Shown: in pieces, positions 52,499-61,190 of the stretch | Numbering within the stretch: the first letter of the stretch is position 1 | Layout: each line of letters starts with the position of its first letter | NCBI GenBank assembly: GCA_001449105.1 | Contig: LNIY01000106.1 | Span: forward strand, 1 to 64,000 | Length of the DNA stretch: 64,000 nt | Source of the DNA: Caulobacter vibrioides | GTDB lineage: Bacteria; Pseudomonadota; Alphaproteobacteria; Caulobacterales; Caulobacteraceae | Direction: 5' to 3' | The notes under the pieces: model-generated | The model's input: the letters and a program-made list of their open reading frames with translations, nothing else | Database searches by the model: none | What the model was told of the DNA's origin: nothing | Position numbers and translations under genes: made by a program

Positions 52499-53472
52499 AA
52501 GACGGCTCCACCGAAAAGGTCCACGAGGGTGAGACGGGCGACCTCGCCGCCGCCCGGCGTCTCGCGATGGGCGCTGAGCACCACATAGCGACCGCTGAAC
52601 GGGGTGCAGGAGACGACGAACCAGAGCCCCTCGATGCGGGCCACCGACACCGGCGACAACCGGGCCCGCAAGGCCGGCGCCATCTTGGCCAGCTCTGCGA
52701 AGCTCCGCCGCGCCTCCGCCGAGAGGCCGCCGGCGGGCGGTGCGCCGGACGACAGAGCCCCGACCATGGTCCCGTAGGACGGATAGCCCTGCCGGGCGCG
52801 GGAGAAGGCCTGGACCGCGGCGGCCGGACCGAGCCCGCGCTCGACCAGCAGCGCGCCGGGCGCGGCGCTCAGCCGGTCGAAGGCGGCCGGCGGCGTGGCG
52901 CTCTCGAACGCGAAGATCTTGCCGAACTCCACGTCGCCGGCCCCGCCCGAGCCCCGCAGGGCGTCGACGATCGAGATGCGCGCCATCCGGCGTCGCCAGG
53001 CCGGCAGCGGATCGGTCGTCGCCGGTCGGCCCGGGACCATCGCTCCGCCGGCGATCAGCTTGGCCTGCTCGGCGCGCCGCCCCGTGGGCGACCACAGGGT
53101 CACCCACCACAGGTCCAGCAGCGGATTGAAGAAGGCCACCACCGGGGTCTGGCTGCGGGCGTGACCGACGAACACCTGGGCGTTCTGGAAGAACAGCATC
53201 CACAGCGTATCGACGGCGTCAGGCGGCAGCAGGTCGCGCGCGGGCAGGCCCGCCAGGACCGCCGGCGCCACCATCTCGCCGGCGGCGCGGATCGAACTCA
53301 TCGCCTTCAGCTTGAGGCGCATGGCGTCGGCGCCCAGGCGTACGAGCGGCGACGGCCCGCTTTTGCCGGGCTCGTAGCGATAGGGCGCCAGTCCCCGGTC
53401 GGCGCGGCTGGACGAAAGCGGGACGACGGCCAATCCCGCGCCCAACAGCAAGTCGCGTCGGACGAGGTTCAC
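52495..53472 (-). CDS. unknown protein with Tat-like signal
   Basis: A 325-residue protein I cannot assign. GTG at 53472 overlaps the preceding stop. The N-terminus VRRDLLLGAGLAVVPLSSSRA looks like a twin-arginine or Sec signal, so it is exported. The body has a helical part (RLKLKAMSSIRAAGEMVAPAVLAGL), the aromatic block FFNPLLDLWWVTLWSP and a C-terminal beta-rich half (IEGLWFVVSCTPFSGRYVVLSA). Four-base overlaps on both sides place it firmly within the operon. Confidence 0.78.
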   Translation of the reverse strand: MNLVRRDLLLGAGLAVVPLSSSRADRGLAPYRYEPGKSGPSPLVRLGADAMRLKLKAMSSIRAAGEMVAPAVLAGLPARDLLPPDAVDTLWMLFFQNAQVFVGHARSQTPVVAFFNPLLDLWWVTLWSPTGRRAEQAKLIAGGAMVPGRPATTDPLPAWRRRMARISIVDALRGSGGAGDVEFGKIFAFESATPPAAFDRLSAAPGALLVERGLGPAAAVQAFSRARQGYPSYGTMVGALSSGAPPAGGLSAEARRSFAELAKMAPALRARLSPVSVARIEGLWFVVSCTPFSGRYVVLSAHRETPGGGEVARLTLVDLFGGAVL

Positions 53473-53879
53473 GGCTTTGGCCTCTGGCAGTCGGCCGGCG
53501 CGCCGATGACGCCGATCTGGATGCAGGCCGGCCCCGCGCCGGGTTCCCTGGAGATCACCGCGTCGCGCACGCTGACCACCGTTTCGGCCGAGCCGGAGAC
53601 GGGCCTCGACCGATCGCGATCGACCTTCAGGCTCTGAGTTTCCCGGCTGACCACCGCCTGGCGGCGCGCCGCCTCGGCGGCGGACACCGGGATCCCGCCG
53701 ACGACCAGACCGGAGTCGGCGCCCGGAGTGGTTTCGTCCCGGGTCAGCCGGCCATCCACCATGACCGTGGTCTCGACCGGCGCCGAGGCCGGCTGCCCAT
53801 CGGTAGACTGGGCGCTCGCCGGCGCCGAGACGGCGAGCGTCACGGCCAGGCCGATCAGGCAAAGGTCGCCGCCCTTCAT
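53469..53879 (-). CDS. small exported protein
   Basis: A 136-residue exported protein without known family. Signal peptide MKGGDLCLIGLAVTLAVSAPASAQ, then a Val/Thr/Ser-rich mature chain (VETTVMVDGRLTRDETT, SGSAETVVSVRDAVISRE) that could form beta strands, with two cysteines near the end (PACIQIG, DCQRPKP). Overlaps its neighbours by four bases on both sides. Confidence 0.78.
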   Translation of the reverse strand: MKGGDLCLIGLAVTLAVSAPASAQSTDGQPASAPVETTVMVDGRLTRDETTPGADSGLVVGGIPVSAAEAARRQAVVSRETQSLKVDRDRSRPVSGSAETVVSVRDAVISREPGAGPACIQIGVIGAPADCQRPKP

Positions 53880-55561
53880 GGTTCGCCCTTCTCGGCCACC
53901 CGGATCGCGCCTACCCTCACGACCGACTCCAGCCCCTTGCGATCGAACGTCTGGTGCTGGTCGACCAGGGCGCGGATCTGCCGGGCGAAGACGTCGGCGG
54001 GCTTTTCCGACGGCCGGGCCGGCGTCAGGGTGAAGGCGGTCAGGGCCTCGTTCGTCACGGTCGACGGCCCCGGGGCGTCATAGGGCCTGGCGCGGGCGAC
54101 GCAGGCCACGCGCTCCTCGCCGACATCCGTGAGCTTGAGCGAGAACTCGGACTCATCGGCGGGGATACGCAGCGTCGCACCGGCCTCGATCGGCGTCGCG
54201 GCGCCGGAGAACTGGTTGGGATAGAGCCGCATGATCGCCGGCGCCCCGTCCGGTCCCATCGTGCTCATGTAGCAATAGAAGTAGGCGGTCTTCCTGGGCT
54301 TCAGCAGGACCAGCAGGCGATCGCCCTTGACCCGCACCGGATCGCCGAGGTCGAGCGTGAAGTCCAGCCCCGCGGCCGCCGCCACGGGCATGGACGGCGG
54401 CGCCCCCCGCGGCGCGGGCAGCCCCGTCGACACCGCCAGCGTCATGTTGCGGTTCAGCATGCTGTAGTAGAGATCGAAATCGACCTGCGTGCCGGGGGTC
54501 AGGCCGGTCCTGGCGCGATAGCGGGCCACCGCCTCGGCGAACTGCGGCGTCACCGTACCGTCCACTGGGCCGCGATAGACCTCGTCGGCGGCGGCATCCA
54601 TCCTGGGCGCCCCCTCGGGCGCGCGCGGCTCGTCCTGCGTCGCCGAGCCCTGCTCCTGCATCCTGGTCAGCGCGTTCTGCACGGCGCTGATCCGGCTGGC
54701 CGGCGTCATCGCCTGGTAGAACTTCAGGGCCGTACGCTGGGCCAGCGGATCGGTGCTGGGCATGGACAGGCAGCGCCAGTACGGCACGCTGGTGAACTTG
54801 CCGACCAGCTCGATCATGCTGAGCTCGATCAGGGTGCGTACGGCCTGGTGCGAGCCTTCCGAGCGATCGCTCTTGACCGAGTAGTTGATGGAGCCGAACG
54901 AGACCAGGCCCTCGATGTTGCGCATCTGGCCGGTCTTGATGATCCGGATGGTGTTCTGAGCCCGCACGCCGGTCAGGGCGGAATCGTCGCCCTTGTTGAA
55001 GATGCCCATGTCGATGGACAGGTTGGTGACGTCCTGGGCCTTGCTCTTGCCCAGCGACAACGCGCTGAGGGCGACGCCGCCGCTCTTGCCGTCGCCCATC
55101 ACGCCCTGGTCGACCTGAGTGATCGCGCCGGCGATATAGTACGGCACACGGACCTCGTGGCGCTGCCGCTCCGGGTCGGTGCTCGACGAGCGCTCGTTGT
55201 CGACGTCGTAGAAGATGAACGCCCGGCTCTGCTGCGACATGGCGTCGAGCGCCGAGATCATCATCTCGCGCGTGCCGACATTGACCACCCCCGTCTTGTC
55301 CGGAAGGCCCTCGGTGGTGATCTTCAGGTCGCGCTTGCCATACTGCAGCAGCAGCTCGTCCATGCAGCGCAGGGACTCATCGAAGCTGGTGACGGTGCGC
55401 GTCGGTCGAGTGCTGGGCGAGGCCACCACGGTCGAAGCGGTCGGATCGTTCGCCTGCATCGCCTGCGCCGACCCGACCATGGACGCCGAGACAAGGAGCG
55501 CCACGCTCCATCGCGCTATAGTTCCAAAAGCCAAGACCCCCCCCGGATCCCTGTCCTGCAC
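53876..55561 (-). CDS. CsgG-like and DUF4384-like exported protein
   Basis: A 561-residue exported protein. The GTG at 55561 gives the longest form; a TTG at 55534 behind a run of eight G is better placed and starts the signal peptide (GTIARWSVALLVSASMVGSAQA). Residues about 55-265 resemble CsgG, the outer-membrane curli export channel: YYIAGAITQVDQGV, SGGVALSALSLG, VRAQNTIRIIKTGQ, then the helix HQAVRTLIELSMIELVGKF. Residues 328-370 look like a peptidoglycan-binding helical motif (GTVTPQFAEAVARYRARTGL). About 400-490 resembles DUF4384 (AIMRLYPNQFSG, IEAGATLRIPADESEF), a domain often linked with bacterial caspases. It lacks an obvious lipobox cysteine, unlike classical CsgG. The three assignments are by eye and graded moderate. 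Confidence 0.75.
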   Translation of the reverse strand: MQDRDPGGVLAFGTIARWSVALLVSASMVGSAQAMQANDPTASTVVASPSTRPTRTVTSFDESLRCMDELLLQYGKRDLKITTEGLPDKTGVVNVGTREMMISALDAMSQQSRAFIFYDVDNERSSSTDPERQRHEVRVPYYIAGAITQVDQGVMGDGKSGGVALSALSLGKSKAQDVTNLSIDMGIFNKGDDSALTGVRAQNTIRIIKTGQMRNIEGLVSFGSINYSVKSDRSEGSHQAVRTLIELSMIELVGKFTSVPYWRCLSMPSTDPLAQRTALKFYQAMTPASRISAVQNALTRMQEQGSATQDEPRAPEGAPRMDAAADEVYRGPVDGTVTPQFAEAVARYRARTGLTPGTQVDFDLYYSMLNRNMTLAVSTGLPAPRGAPPSMPVAAAAGLDFTLDLGDPVRVKGDRLLVLLKPRKTAYFYCYMSTMGPDGAPAIMRLYPNQFSGAATPIEAGATLRIPADESEFSLKLTDVGEERVACVARARPYDAPGPSTVTNEALTAFTLTPARPSEKPADVFARQIRALVDQHQTFDRKGLESVVRVGAIRVAEKGEP

Positions 55562-55595
55562 TTGGATCGGTCGTCGCGTTCCGTCCTCGCCGCGA

Positions 55596-55952
55596 TCAGC
55601 GGCGGCAGAGAACGATGACGTCCTCGGTGACGGTCACCGCGTCGCCCGAACCGCTGAGATTGGAGCCGACCAGGCTCTTGGGCTTCTGGGCCTGGCCGGT
55701 GGTCTGGCCGCCGATCTGGGTGACGCCGCAGTCCGTCGAGATCGCTCGATCGGTCAGCTTCTTCGGGTTCAGCTTCTTGCCGTCACGCTGGGCGGCGACG
55801 AGATTGGCCTGGGCCGTCGCCTGGGCGATCTTTGAATCGGCCTGGACCATCGCCGTCTGCCCCTTGTTGAGCTGCTGCGCGGACACCGAGCCCGAAGCAG
55901 CGACGCAGAGGCCGGCGAGCACGAGCGCCGCGCAACGGCCGGCGGCTAGCAT
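55596..55952 (-). CDS. small exported protein
   Basis: A 118-residue exported protein, second gene of the left operon. Signal peptide MLAAGRCAALVLAGLCVAASGSVSAQ; a helical Gln/Ala-rich part (ADSKIAQATAQANLVAAQRDGK) and a C-terminal SGSGDAVTVTEDVIVLCRR. Cysteines at DCGVT and the C-terminal LCRR may pair. Its ATG overlaps the stop of the repeat-protein gene by seven bases. No family recognised. Confidence 0.78.
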   Translation of the reverse strand: MLAAGRCAALVLAGLCVAASGSVSAQQLNKGQTAMVQADSKIAQATAQANLVAAQRDGKKLNPKKLTDRAISTDCGVTQIGGQTTGQAQKPKSLVGSNLSGSGDAVTVTEDVIVLCRR

Positions 55953-56359
55953 TTCTTGGTTCCGATCGAGCCGATCAGGGTTTCGGCGCAGCTCTTGTCC
56001 TTGGCGATCGTGGTGGTGTCCTTGGCCGAGACCGAGATGTCGGTCTTACCCTTGATGTCGGCGCGGTCGATGCTGCCGATCGCGGTGTAGGCCTCGCTTC
56101 CGCCCTCGGCCGAGGTGGTCGTGCCGGTGGCCGACACCTGAACGGTGGTGTCGCCCTTGATCTTGCTGTCGGTGATGCTGCCGATCGCGGCGCTGGCCTT
56201 GGAGTCGCCCTTGGCCGAGGTGGTCGTGCCGCTGGCCGAAACCGTGATCTTGGTGTTGCCCTCGATCTGCACGCCGCCGCCGTCGGTCGACTGCGCATAA
56301 CCCAAGGTGGCGGCGCCGCTCACGGCGACCGAGATCATCAAGCAGAGCGCTAGTTTCAT
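55946..56359 (-). CDS. exported protein with three 35-residue AIGSI repeats
   Basis: A 137-residue exported protein, first gene of the left operon. Signal peptide MKLALCLMISVAVSGAATLGYAQ, then three tandem units of about 35 residues (35-70, 71-105, 106-137): VSASGTTTSAKGDSKASAAIGSI, VSATGTTTSAEGGSEAYTAIGSI and VSAKDTTTIAKDKSCAETLIGSI. The units would stack as beta strands, as in curli or beta-solenoids; the third is the most diverged and adds cysteines. GAGGGGGAA precedes the ATG at 56359. It is a candidate substrate of the CsgG-like protein, by analogy with CsgA. Confidence 0.82.
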   Translation of the reverse strand: MKLALCLMISVAVSGAATLGYAQSTDGGGVQIEGNTKITVSASGTTTSAKGDSKASAAIGSITDSKIKGDTTVQVSATGTTTSAEGGSEAYTAIGSIDRADIKGKTDISVSAKDTTTIAKDKSCAETLIGSIGTKKC

Positions 56360-56456
56360 GTCGGTTCCCCCTCTGAAAGCCTGGTCGTCAGCCGACCTGC
56401 TTCCGGTGAAGCTTATTGCGAGAACGATGATCCGCCAACGAAAAATAACAACCAAA

Positions 56457-56481
56457 GAGAGTCAAAAACACCTCGACTCTC
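56457..56481. promoter_or_regulatory. inverted repeat in the divergent promoter
   Basis: GAGAGTC (56457-56463) and GACTCTC (56475-56481) with an 11-base spacer in a stretch of A-rich sequence unlike its surroundings, within the 174 bases separating the two operons. It could be the operator of a regulator that controls both. Confidence 0.45.
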
Positions 56482-56533
56482 CAAAAACGTGAATGCATGA
56501 CTATCGGAAAGCGAGACCGCGGGGGCGCGACGC

Positions 56534-57607
56534 ATGCGAGTGTTGACGGGGGGAGCGGCGGCCCTGCTGCTGACGGCGGGCTATGCGTTGCCCGCCCATG
56601 CCCAGTTGTTCAAAGGCAAGTCCTCCGGAGCGCCGGACGCCTGCGCTGTCGCCTCCAAGGAGCTGCAGGGCGCCAAGGGCGCGGTCACCCGGACGGTGAT
56701 TTCCCGAGGCGTACTGGGCGCGGCGCTGGGCGCGGGCGCGACCCTGCTCACCAAGCGTGACGCCAAGGCCAGCGACGTGGCCAAGGGCGCCGCCGGCGGC
56801 GCCCTGATCGGGGCCGGCGTCGGCTATCTGGAAGCCAAGCGCCAGCAGGCTCAGGACGCCCAGGCCCTCGCGGGCTCGATCTACCAGGACATGGCCGCCA
56901 GCAACGGCGAGGCCGCCAGGGCGCTGCGCGCCTTCACCCAGGCGCGCGGCTGCCGCCTGCAGCAGGCCCAGCTGATCAAGACCGCGCACCAGTCCGGGCG
57001 CCTCGACGCCGAAACCGCGCAGAAGCAGCTCACCGATCAGCGCCTCAAGCTGGAACTCGACATCCAGCAGGTCCAGAAATTCCTCACCGACTACGACCGG
57101 ACGATGGACGACTTCGAGTCCGCCGCCGGCTACCTGGCCCAGGGGCGCGAAACGGATCTCGCCTATGTCGGCGGGCTGAAGTCGCGCCGCAACGCGTTGA
57201 TCATGCGCGACACCGCCCTGGTCGCCCCTCCGCCCACGCCGCGCCTCAAGGCCCAGGGGGCGGTGAACGTCCGCGAGAAGCCCGACGCGGCCTCGGCCAA
57301 GATCGGCGCGCTGGCCGCCGGCCAACTCGTCGACGAAGTGGTCGAGGACGAGACCAAGGCCGGCTGGCGCAAGATCAAGCTGGCCGACGGGCGCACGGGC
57401 TACGTCACCGAGGCGCGCGTCCGCCCGGCCGAACCGGCGCAGGAGCCCGTCAAGAAGGACCCGCCCCTGCCCAAGGCCGACGCTCTCAGCCCCGAGATGC
57501 GTTTCGTGGCCGCTCCGATGTTCGAAGGCGTCGAGAAGCGCAGCGCGCTGTCGACCGAGATCAAGGCCGCCCAGGCGGATTCCGCCGGCGCCACCTTCAC
57601 TCTATGA
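56534..57607 (+). CDS. exported glycine-zipper and SH3-domain protein
   Basis: A 357-residue exported protein, first gene of the right operon. Signal peptide (to about residue 24, PAHAQ), glycine-zipper region (SRGVLGAALGAGATLL and GAAGGALIGAGVGYLEAKR, residues 58-102) that may insert in the outer membrane, a coiled coil (about 100-195), and a bacterial SH3 domain (residues 238-297: AQGAVNVREKPDAASAKIGAL...GRTGYV) likely to bind peptidoglycan. The stop overlaps the caspase gene start (ATGA). It may anchor the caspase to the envelope. Confidence 0.85.
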   Translation: MRVLTGGAAALLLTAGYALPAHAQLFKGKSSGAPDACAVASKELQGAKGAVTRTVISRGVLGAALGAGATLLTKRDAKASDVAKGAAGGALIGAGVGYLEAKRQQAQDAQALAGSIYQDMAASNGEAARALRAFTQARGCRLQQAQLIKTAHQSGRLDAETAQKQLTDQRLKLELDIQQVQKFLTDYDRTMDDFESAAGYLAQGRETDLAYVGGLKSRRNALIMRDTALVAPPPTPRLKAQGAVNVREKPDAASAKIGALAAGQLVDEVVEDETKAGWRKIKLADGRTGYVTEARVRPAEPAQEPVKKDPPLPKADALSPEMRFVAAPMFEGVEKRSALSTEIKAAQADSAGATFTL

Positions 57608-60600
57608 CCGGGCCGGGCCTGCGTCCTCCGACGTGGTGGCGCGCGCTGGCGGCCGTGCTGATCGTCGGCGCGGGCCTGTCCTGGCCGGGCGTGCGGGCGC
57701 TTGCCCAGACCCCCTCGCCGCAGAACGGGCCGCCGCCATTCGTGCGTGTGGAGACCGGCGCGCACGAGGCTTTCGTCAACCGGATCGCCTGGCTGGACAG
57801 GAACCGGCTGCTGTCGGTCTCCGACGACCAGACCGCCCGCTTCTGGACGCCCGGCCGCCAGGGCGTAGCGCGCGTCGTCCGCGGGCTCGCCGGTCCGCAG
57901 GACCAGGGCGCGCTCTACGCCATGGCCGCCTCCGACAAGTACATCGCGCTAGGCGGCCGCGCGGGAGCCGACGCGGGCGACGTCTTCGTGCGGCTGCTGG
58001 ACCGGCGTACGGGCAAGCCCGCCGGCCTGCTGTCCGGCTTGCCCGACGCGGTGTCGGCCCTGGCCTTCTCGCCTGACGGCGGCAAGCTGGCGGTGGGATT
58101 CAACCAGCGCGGCGTGCGGGTTTACGCCCTGGGCGACGGCCGTCCGCGGCTCGAACGCGACACCCGGGGCGGGACGGTCTCGGACCTGGCCTTCGTCGGC
58201 GGCGAGGTGCTGATCGCCATCGAGTCCGAGCGCGGCGTCCGGCGCTACGACCTGACCTCGGGCGAAGACCGGCTCTGGGCGCTTCCGGCCGACTTCAGAC
58301 CCTGGCGGGCCGAGGTCTCGCCCGACGGCGGCGAGCTGGCGATCACCTCGCGGGCGCGATCGGCCTTCGCGACGATGTCGTTGACCGACGGGACCTCGCG
58401 CATCGTTCCCGTGGGCGGCGGCGCGGGCGCCTGGCCGACCCTGGCCTGGAGCATGGATGGCGCCTCCCTCGTCCTGGGCGGCCGCGACGCCCAGGGCGGC
58501 GTCCTGCGCCGGGTCTCGGCCGCGAACGGGACGCTGATCGAGGAGATCCGGACCTCGGATTCCGCCGTCACGGCCGTGGCCTCCGGACCGGCCGGCGTGG
58601 CCTACGGCGAGGCCGACGGCGCGATCGGCCTGTGGCGGCCCGGACGGCCGATCGAGCCGCTCTCAAGCCCCGCCAAGCTCTCGTTCCGGGCCGCCGGCTC
58701 GGCGCCGCTCTCGGTATCGAGCGACGGGACCAAGGTCGCGCTGTCGAACAAGGGCCGTCCCTTCGCACTGCTCGACATGGGCGGCCGCCGCGTAACGGCG
58801 CTGACCGGCCCGCCGTCGGGCCTCGCCCAGCGAACCGCCGCCGCGCCCGCCCAGATCGCCCGCCTAAGAGGGCTGGAACCCGACGAGAAGGTGCTGGACG
58901 CTGCGGTGCTCGACGGGGACCGCCTGCTCGTCGGCACCAACTTCCACCTGCGCCTCGCCGGCCCCGACGGCCGGAGCCTGTGGACCAAGGCCGCCTCGGC
59001 GCCGGTATGGGCCGTCGCGGTCAGCGGCGACGGCCGCTCGGCGATCGCCGCGCTCGGCGACGGCGTGGTGATCTGGTCGGACGTCCGCACCGGCGAGGTT
59101 CGCCTCAGCGCCTTCGTCGCCTCCGACCTGCGCTGGGTCGCCTGGACGCCACAAGGCTTCTTCGACCGCAGCACCGACGGCGGCCGGCTGATCGGCTATC
59201 AGGTCAACCGCGCCCCCCGCGAGGAGGCCGACTTCCTCGACCTGGATCGGATGAGCCGCGTCTACTTCCGCAGCGATCTCGTGCAGGACGCCCTGCGAGG
59301 GGCGAGCGCCGACGTCCAGCGCCTGGCGGACGCCGGCCGCCGGGCTGGACGGCCGGAGGACCGGCTTGCCGGTGCCCCGCCCCCGGACCTGTCGCTGGAG
59401 CGGATCTGCGGCGTCGACGCCGGCAAGATCACCGCCTGTTTCGAAGGCCAGGAGAGCGGCCCCACGGCCGTGGCCTGGAACAGACTGGTGTCGAGCGGCC
59501 AGGTCGACGTGACCCTTCGCGCCCGCTCCCGCGACGGCGGCGCGATGGGGGCGACCAGCGTGCGGGTCAACGGCGTGGCCCAGGCCCCGAAGATCATCGT
59601 CCAGACCGCGCCTGACGGCGAACTGCGGCGCTTCCGGCTGGACCTGCCCGCCGGCGACGTCAGGCTGGAGATGAGCGTCGCCGACGCGACCGGCGCGCTG
59701 CAGTCGGCCTCGACGGTGATCACGGTGGCCGACGTCCAGCGCGGCGACCGACGGCCCGCCGCCATCCGCGTCCTGGCCGTCGGGGTCAGCGACTACGCCC
59801 TGGCCGAGTTCGACCTGGAGCGCGGCGTGGCCAGCAACGACGCCGCCACGGTCGCCTCGCGCCTGTCGGACGTGGCCAACCTCGCCTATCTCGAACGGTC
59901 CTCGGCGGTGCTGAAGGACGATCAGGCCACGGGCTCCAACATCCGCGCCGCGTTCGAGAAGCTGGTCAGCGAAAGCCAGACCGACGACGTGGTGATCATC
60001 TACCTGGCCGGACATGGCGGACAGATCGCGGGCGACTACGTGTTCGCCCCCTACGAGATCGGGGCCACCCAAGGCGGCGCCGCGGCCCTGCGCCGGCTGG
60101 AAGAGCGCCAGATATTCTCCGACCAGGTCGGCGAGGCGATGATGGCGGCCGACGGCTTCAAGCAGGCCGAACTGGCCGACTATCTGGCGCGGCTGAAGGC
60201 ACGCCGCGCGGTGCTGGTGCTCGACACCTGCTTCTCGGGTTCGTTCGGCCGTGAAGGGCTGACCCGGCGGCGCGACATCTCCACGGCCATGACCGAGCGC
60301 CTGGCCCAAAGCTCGGGCCGCTACGTCGTGGCCGCCGCCCGCGCTTTCGCCATAGACAATCCCGAAACCGCCGGGAGCCAGACGGGCCACACCACCTTCA
60401 CCGGCTCGGTGCTGCGCGCCCTCGGCGGCGAAGCCGATCGAGACCGCGACGGCGCGGTGACGTTGTCGGAGCTGGCCGACTACGTGCGCGAGGACGTGCC
60501 GCGCCGGACGGCCGGGCTGGGCATGGAGCAGACGCCGGTTATCGACTTCGTCGGCAACCCTTACTTCAACTTGATCCAATCGCGCGGAGGGGCGCGCCAG

Positions 60601-60615
60601 GGAGGCGGAAAATGA
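57604..60615 (+). CDS. exported WD40-caspase (peptidase C14-like) fusion
   Basis: A 1003-residue exported protein. A signal peptide or N-terminal anchor (TWWRALAAVLIVGAGLSWPG, about 10-35) is followed by WD40/YVTN-like repeats (about 45-560; AFVNRIAWLDRNRLLSVSDD, SALAFSPDGGKLAVGF, WRAEVSPDGGELAIT), a beta-rich linker and a caspase-like domain (about 715-990). The catalytic pair is His804 (YLAGHGGQ) and Cys876 (VLDTCFSGS), in the metacaspase/peptidase C14 order. The end ELADYVREDVP is common in such caspases. Bacterial WD40-caspase fusions are known but mostly cytosolic; the signal here places it in the envelope. Overlaps the OmpA-like gene by ATGA. Confidence 0.9.
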   Translation: MTGPGLRPPTWWRALAAVLIVGAGLSWPGVRALAQTPSPQNGPPPFVRVETGAHEAFVNRIAWLDRNRLLSVSDDQTARFWTPGRQGVARVVRGLAGPQDQGALYAMAASDKYIALGGRAGADAGDVFVRLLDRRTGKPAGLLSGLPDAVSALAFSPDGGKLAVGFNQRGVRVYALGDGRPRLERDTRGGTVSDLAFVGGEVLIAIESERGVRRYDLTSGEDRLWALPADFRPWRAEVSPDGGELAITSRARSAFATMSLTDGTSRIVPVGGGAGAWPTLAWSMDGASLVLGGRDAQGGVLRRVSAANGTLIEEIRTSDSAVTAVASGPAGVAYGEADGAIGLWRPGRPIEPLSSPAKLSFRAAGSAPLSVSSDGTKVALSNKGRPFALLDMGGRRVTALTGPPSGLAQRTAAAPAQIARLRGLEPDEKVLDAAVLDGDRLLVGTNFHLRLAGPDGRSLWTKAASAPVWAVAVSGDGRSAIAALGDGVVIWSDVRTGEVRLSAFVASDLRWVAWTPQGFFDRSTDGGRLIGYQVNRAPREEADFLDLDRMSRVYFRSDLVQDALRGASADVQRLADAGRRAGRPEDRLAGAPPPDLSLERICGVDAGKITACFEGQESGPTAVAWNRLVSSGQVDVTLRARSRDGGAMGATSVRVNGVAQAPKIIVQTAPDGELRRFRLDLPAGDVRLEMSVADATGALQSASTVITVADVQRGDRRPAAIRVLAVGVSDYALAEFDLERGVASNDAATVASRLSDVANLAYLERSSAVLKDDQATGSNIRAAFEKLVSESQTDDVVIIYLAGHGGQIAGDYVFAPYEIGATQGGAAALRRLEERQIFSDQVGEAMMAADGFKQAELADYLARLKARRAVLVLDTCFSGSFGREGLTRRRDISTAMTERLAQSSGRYVVAAARAFAIDNPETAGSQTGHTTFTGSVLRALGGEADRDRDGAVTLSELADYVREDVPRRTAGLGMEQTPVIDFVGNPYFNLIQSRGGARQGGGK

Positions 60616-61190
60616 ACATCGCGATGCGCGCCGGACCGGCCATGGGGCTGATCCTGTTGCTCTGCTCGGGGGCCGCCATGGCCCAGCCCAAGACCGTCTA
60701 CTCGGACAAGGCGCTCAGCGTCGAGCAGCTCGAGGCCCTGTTCGGCGACGGCAAGCCCGCCGCCAAGCCTTTGCGCTTCCGGGCGACCCCGGAGTTCGGC
60801 GCTTCGGCGCGGCCCGCCGCATCGGCTGCGGAACCCGCGAGCGCGGCCGAGACGCAGGAAGCGTTCTCGCTCTCCTATCCGATCGAATTCGAGGTCAACA
60901 GCGCCGAGGTCGAGGCGCGCTGGATGTCTGACCTCAGGCCGCTGGCCCAGTATCTGCTGCGCCATCCCGACGCGGCGATGCTGGTGATCGGCCACACCGA
61001 CCAGACCGGCGCGCCCGCCTACAATCAGCGGCTCTCGGAGCGCCGCGCCGCGGCCGTGCGCTCGGTTCTGATCGCCCAAGGCGTGCCGGCCGAACGGCTC
61101 ACCAGTCTTGGAAAAGGCCAGACTTCGCCCATGCCGAACGAACCGCCCGACAGCGCCAGGAACCGACGCGTGGAGTTCCGTAAGCTCTAG
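60612..61190 (+). CDS. OmpA-family peptidoglycan-binding protein
   Basis: A 192-residue exported protein. The signal region MRAGPAMGLILLLCSGAAMAQ could be cut by signal peptidase I, and CSGA might instead be a lipobox. A linker rich in Ala/Pro is followed by an OmpA C-terminal domain (about 85-190; SYPIEFEVNSAEVEA, VIGHTDQTGAPAYNQRLSERRAAAV, RNRRVEF) that binds diaminopimelate peptides of peptidoglycan. Last gene of the right operon; its stop codon is inside the family C element. Confidence 0.92.
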   Translation: MNIAMRAGPAMGLILLLCSGAAMAQPKTVYSDKALSVEQLEALFGDGKPAAKPLRFRATPEFGASARPAASAAEPASAAETQEAFSLSYPIEFEVNSAEVEARWMSDLRPLAQYLLRHPDAAMLVIGHTDQTGAPAYNQRLSERRAAAVRSVLIAQGVPAERLTSLGKGQTSPMPNEPPDSARNRRVEFRKL

